Below are positions 52,801-58,800 of a stretch of 60,000 nucleotides of DNA, in pieces. Position numbers and translations under genes: made by a program. Position 1 is the stretch's first letter. Each line of letters opens with the position of its first letter. Source of the DNA: Branchiostoma floridae (Eukaryota; Chordata; Leptocardii; Amphioxiformes; Branchiostomatidae). Below the pieces are notes generated by a model. It saw only the letters and a program-made list of their open reading frames with translations, had not been told where the DNA came from and did no database searches. The stretch covers positions 3,459,703 through 3,519,702 of the forward strand of contig NC_049992.1 of NCBI RefSeq assembly GCF_000003815.2, in the 5' to 3' direction.

Positions 52801-55800
52801 TGTTTAATTCATAAGTGTTGATTTTTTTACTCACCATCTCACTCTCATTGTCGCATACTTTAGGACCGGTAGTTTCTCCCGATAGACTAAGACCCGTAAC
52901 GAGTAGCCCATTGGCACCTGACGGCTCGGGAGTTGGGCCTGATGACACAGGAAGACGACCGCCGGTTCGCACCTTACCGGCCCCACCTACAGACGGACGA
53001 ATTGACACTGACGAGGATAAGCCCTTTGATAACGTTATCCCTGGAGCCTTAACGCCTGATAGGGTAGGCCCTGGTGGCAGGCCGAGACTTCCGGATAGCG
53101 GGACACCTGTAGATAAAACAACGGTTGCGCCAGATGATTCTGATCCTGATAGAGTAGCTGTACTTCCAGGTAGAGGAAGCCCCCGTGATAGAACAACTCC
53201 ATCACCAGACGGTACAGATCCTGATAGGGTAGCTGTACTTCCAGGTATAGGAAGCCGCGATAGAACAACCCCGGCACCAGACGGCGTAGATGAGCGACCT
53301 GGCTACAGGCCTAAAGACCCGGATAGACCAGACAGACCAGGCTACAGGCCAGAAGAGCCGGATAGACCCGACAGGCCGGGGTACAGGCCAGGAGAGCCGG
53401 ATAGACCTGACAGGCCAGACTACAGGCCAGGAGAGCCGGATAGACCTGACAGGCCAGACTACAGGCCAGGAGACCCGGACAGGTCAGACACCAGACCAGA
53501 AGACCGAGACAGACCGGTCAGGCCAGACTACAGGCCAGGAGACCCAGATAGAACTGATAGACCAGACTACAGGCCAGGAGATCCGGATCGGCCCGACGGG
53601 CCAGAAGATCTGGATAGGCCCGACAGGCCAGACTACAGGCCAGGAGATCCTGATAGAACGGACAGGCCAGATTACAGGCCAGGAGACCCAGATAGACCTG
53701 ACAGGCCAGACTACAGACCAGGAGACCCGGATAGGACCGATTATAGGCCAGAAGGTCCGGATGAACCAGACAGGCCAGACTACAGGCCAGGTGACCCAGA
53801 TAGACCCGACAGGCCAGATTACAGGCCAGGAGGTCCGGATAGACCAGACAGGCCAGAATACAGGCCAGGAGATCCTGATAGACCAGACAGGCCAGACTAC
53901 AGACCCGGAGACCCGGATAGGACCGATTATAGGCCAGGAGGTCCGGATGGACCAGACAGGCCGGACTACAGGCCAGGAGGTCCGGATGGACCAGACAGGC
54001 CAGACTACAGACCAGGAGAGCCGGATAGACCCGACAGGCCAGACTACAGGCCAGGAGGTCCGGATGGACCAGACAGGCCAGACTACAGGCCAGGAGGTCC
54101 GGATGGACCAGACAGGCCAGACTACAGACCAGGAGAGCCGGATAGACCCGACAGGCCAGATTACAGACCAGGAGGTCCGGATGGACCAGACAGGCCAGAC
54201 TACAGACCAGGAGACCCAGATAGACCCGACAGGCCAGACTACAGGCCAGGAGATCCTGATAGGCCGTACATGCCAGGAGACCCAGATAGGCCGCGTTATA
54301 GACCTACGGAAGCACCAGAGGTGGGCAGGCCAGAGTACAGACCGACAGAGGCACCGGATGTGGACAGACCTCGCTATAGACCAACAGAGGCACCAGACAG
54401 AGTAGACAGACCTGGCTACAGACCCACAGATATGTATGGGAGACCTCTTTACCAGCCTACAGAAGCGCCAGACAGGGATGATAGACCAGGGTACAGACCT
54501 ACTGAGGTACCACGTTGGCCCCACAGACCGGATGGGGACAGACCCGGCTATAGACCAACAGAAGCACCAGATTCAGACAGACCCGGCTATAGACCAACAG
54601 AGGAAGAGAGACCAGGTATGCAAACACAAATGTACTACATGATAGAATCCTACAGAAATGAAGTGCTGAAAACAATGCCAGGTTGAGAGATTGGTAAAAG
54701 ATAATAGTAAACCTGATGAATGTTCATTGAATTCGTGAAAATATGGAAGAAGAAACAGGGATTAGTCAAAGCTACGCTTGCTGCTTCCGCCATATAGATG
54801 CCACACGCAACCGCGTAGTCAGCAGACGCTGTCCAGAGCTTCCTTGGCTACCCGATCATATTTATGAGGTTTCTGTGCTTTTCGATGTCGGCCTTCGCTT
54901 CGATGCTTCGCCTACCGTGTGTTTTGTCTTTATGTCGCTTTGCCGCTTCTAAGAAAGATAATTCATAGATGGAGCCAGAGCTTTTTACTGGACAACTTGT
55001 GCTGAGCATTGCCAATCTAAGGAGTCACTTGAGATACTTTCTGGACGAACTTTCATGGAGATTGCTTTGCTTTGATGCTTCGCCTTACGTGTGTTTCTTC
55101 CTCATGTCGCTTTGCCGCTTTCCATTGAGATATATCGATGGAGCCCGCTTGGTTTTGATTCCAATAATGGTCAAAATATCTTTATCATTAGTGAGTCGTT
55201 TTGCTGAGTATTGGCAAACCATGTGCAGACAGAAATACTGAAATGCCCTGGGGAATGCGTTTGTTTCCAATACTGTAAATCGCTTTCAAGGATCTGAAAA
55301 ACAGCTTTGAATGTGCTTCTAGTGCAAGGTACTTTTCTGGTCGAAGTTTTCTGCCACGCTTTTCATTTTAAGAGCTTTGAATGAGCAATGTCGTAGACAA
55401 TGGTGCTAATTCAGACATGCAACAGCCACGAACGGACGCACTGCAGACTAAATGCTTGTTAGTTTAGTACACAGCCTTAGTTTTGGCTAACACCGTTGTC
55501 TCTAACACACACGCCTCGCTAACGACCCTAACCAATGCATTTCTAATATCTAATAGGTTACAACATTAGTTATTGATATGTTGTGTATACGTAGCCTTTT
55601 TACTTATGTATTTAACTTGCATATCAATGGTATCCATGGCAGCGTTTGGATTGACCTTAAAGGTAAGTGTGGAATTACGTGGGATGCTGTTTTCGTGCTG
55701 TGTACCTCATTCCCCATCATTCACATGACATCTAAATATCCAGTTAGCGCTAAATTGTCAAATGTAAGACTTGAAATTTTGTTTCAGACCAAGATGAGTA

Positions 55801-58800
55801 CCTAGCAGTTTATTGCCTCTTAAATTATGCTTTAACATCTTTAAATCAACAGAATAAGACAAAGGTTTATAAATATAGTATAGTATAACTGTAACATCTT
55901 GATGCAAGCAAATTGATATCAAATAGTTGAAATATCGTGACCAAACTACACATTACTATTAGAATTGACCTTGGATCAACTGTTGACAGACTTTTTATGT
56001 TTTTTATACTATAATACTTGGCTGAACATACTTGACGGTGCTTTTACCGCATTTTACGCTTATGCTTTAGCTTCTATGTATAACGGACCATTTTGCTTGA
56101 CAATGTATATATTACAGACAATGCCGGTTGTATGTATAACAGACCATTTGACTGCACAAACCCCAGGACCCGACCGGCCGGCCCAACCTGTGACAGAAGC
56201 ACCCGATGGAGACAGACTTGTGACAGAGGCACGTGACAGGGAAGGTGCACTAATACCTGTGACGGAGGCACCTGACAGGGAAGGTGCGTTAAAACCTGTG
56301 ACGGAGGCCCCCGACACAGAACGAACGACGAGACCAATTACTGGTGTACTGGGCGGCGAAGACAGGCTGAGACCTGACACGGAGGCACCGGAAGGAGAGG
56401 ACAGGCTGCGACCTGTAACAGAGGCACCGGATGTGGATAACAGGCTGATTCCTGTGACTGAGCCTGCAGAAGATGGAGACAGACCCAGGCTTGTGACAGA
56501 GGTACCGGATGTCGATAACAGGCTAAGGCCTGTGGGACCGGATGGTGGGGACAGGCTGAGACCTGTAACTGAGGCACCGGAGGGAGAGGACAGGCCGAGA
56601 CCCGTGAGACCGGATGACGGTGATCGACCGGAGGATGAGGACAGGTCGAGACCTGTAACGGAAGAACCGGAAGGAGAGGACAGGCCGAGACCCGTGAGAC
56701 CGGATGACGGTGATGGGCCGGAGGATGAGGACAGGTCGAGACCTGTAACTGAGGCACCGGAAGGAGAGTACAGGCCGAGACCCGTGAGACCAGATGACGG
56801 TGATGGGCCGGAGGATGAGGACAGGCCGAGACCTGTAACGGAAGAACCGGAAGGAGAGTACAGGCCGAGACCCGCGAGACCGGATGACGGTGATGGGCCG
56901 GAGGATGAGGACAGACCGAGACCTGAAACGGAAGAACCGGAAGGAGAGGACATGCGGATTCCCGTGAGACCGGATGACGGTGATGGGCCGGAGGATGAGG
57001 AAAGACCGAGACCTGTAACAGACGCACCAGAAGATGATAACAGGCTGAAACCAGTGACAGAGGTACCAGGAGAAGGGGACCGGCTTAGACCTGTAACAGA
57101 AGAGTCTGGTAAGAACAACAAAGCAGGGCCTGTAACAGAGGCTACGGATAGAGAGGATAGTGACTTCAGACATGCGACTGACAATGTCAGCTCAGTCACG
57201 CAAACCGATAGACCTAGAACCTCGACTCTAATGACTGTATTGCTAACTACAAAAGACAGGCCAACAGACGCACCTAAAAGCAATGCGAGACCGACAAGTA
57301 AAATATCTGATAGAAACGATATAACTATATCTATGACTGAGTCCACTGACGAACAGCTCAGAATGATGTCTACGACTAAACTACAGACTACTGTTAGACT
57401 TACGACGGAATCACCAGGGTTAGAACAGACGCTCCGACCTCCTACTGAATCAGCCGCGAAACACGTCGAAACATCGATGGCGACTGAGGAATCCGATGAC
57501 GAAAATAGAGTCGCAGCTGCGACCGACTACTTTGACTTACAGTCTGGACCTAGATCTTCGACTCAATTAACAGATACACAATCTAGTACAACACCGGCAA
57601 CGGAAGTTACCATAGACATTATAACCCAACCGGTTACTCACCTGCCCAATAAGCACGACGAGCTGACGTTTGTGACTAACGTGACTGACGATAGTGTAAG
57701 GCCCAGACCTATAACTGAAGCTCCTCATGGAGAGGTTAAACTTAAAGTTTCTACTGAAGCTGTTGACAGGCCAAGGCTAGTGACTGCAACACCAAATAGC
57801 CAAGGTATGACTACGATTGCAACTGAAGCTCGTGGCAAGCAGGACGAATCTAGAATTGTAAACGAAATACCTAACGGACAGCTGGACATTTCTGAGGTTA
57901 CAACTCAGGGCCCTGACATGGACATCAACCCTAGAGTAGGAACTCAAGCCCCACATAGGGAAGGCATAGCTAGAACTGCAGCCGAAATGCCCGACAGACT
58001 ACTGACGGCTAGCATTATGACTGAGATCCCTGACATACAATTCACACCTAGAACTGTAACTGAAGCAACGGTTAGTCAAGGCATGTCTACTACAATAGCT
58101 GACAAGGTAGAGGGACCTAGTGTTCCACCTGTTATGCCAATAAGCCAGGAAAGTCCCGAAGTTGCAACCGTAGCCCCTGACACACATGACGTTTTTAAAC
58201 TTACAACTGAAGCCTTTGACAGACAAGACGAATCTAGAATTGCGAATGAAATACCTGACGGGCAATTCATACCAATAGTTGTAATCGACGGTCCCGACGG
58301 ACTGGAGAAATTTATAGTTTCAACTGAAGCAACTGCTGAGCAACATGTATCTAAAGATGTAACTCAGACCCACGGAAGACAAGGCACAGCTATTGTTACA
58401 ACTGAGGCCCCTGATGGGTATGACAGGCTAAGACTTGTGACAGAAACACCTGACAAGCAAGGCATTGTAATTACTGAAACTGAAGTATCTGACAGGCAGG
58501 ACAATTTTAGAATATCAAATGAAATACCTGACAGGCAGGGCATGCCCAACGTTGTAACCGAAGCCACGGAAAAATTGGATATACTTAGCATTACGACTGA
58601 AGTCCCTGAAAGGCAAGACAAATTTATAGATTCAAATGAGGCAATTGTTGAAAAGGATACATCTAGAGTTGCAACTGAGGCCAATGAGAGGCAATACAAT
58701 ATAATACATGTTACTGACACAGCTGACATGCAGGGCACATCTAGAGTTGCAACCGAATCCTCTGTAGAACAAATGACAGCTATTGTTACAACTGACACCC

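Noticed and set aside
53290-54405. Second plus-strand open frame through the Pro-rich repeat (371 codons)
   Set aside because: A frame-shifted reading of the same minisatellite. The phase-1 entry from 52523-52561 selects the PDRPDYRP frame.
53484-54524. Long open frame on the minus strand (346 codons)
   Set aside because: It is the complement of the 39-base repeat, which has few stops in any frame. It has no splice or start context and is a low-complexity Trp/Val/Ser product.
55965-56166. In-frame extension upstream of the mucin-like exon with a Met and hydrophobic residues
   Set aside because: Looks a little like a signal peptide, but a good acceptor at AACCCCAG starts the repeat in the expected phase, and the residues upstream have no repeat character. 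An alternative promoter cannot be fully excluded.
56060-57346. Minus-strand open frame (428 codons, Ser/Gly/Leu-rich)
   Set aside because: Shadow of the VTEAP repeat. Sharp 3-prime border follows the repeat; no independent evidence.
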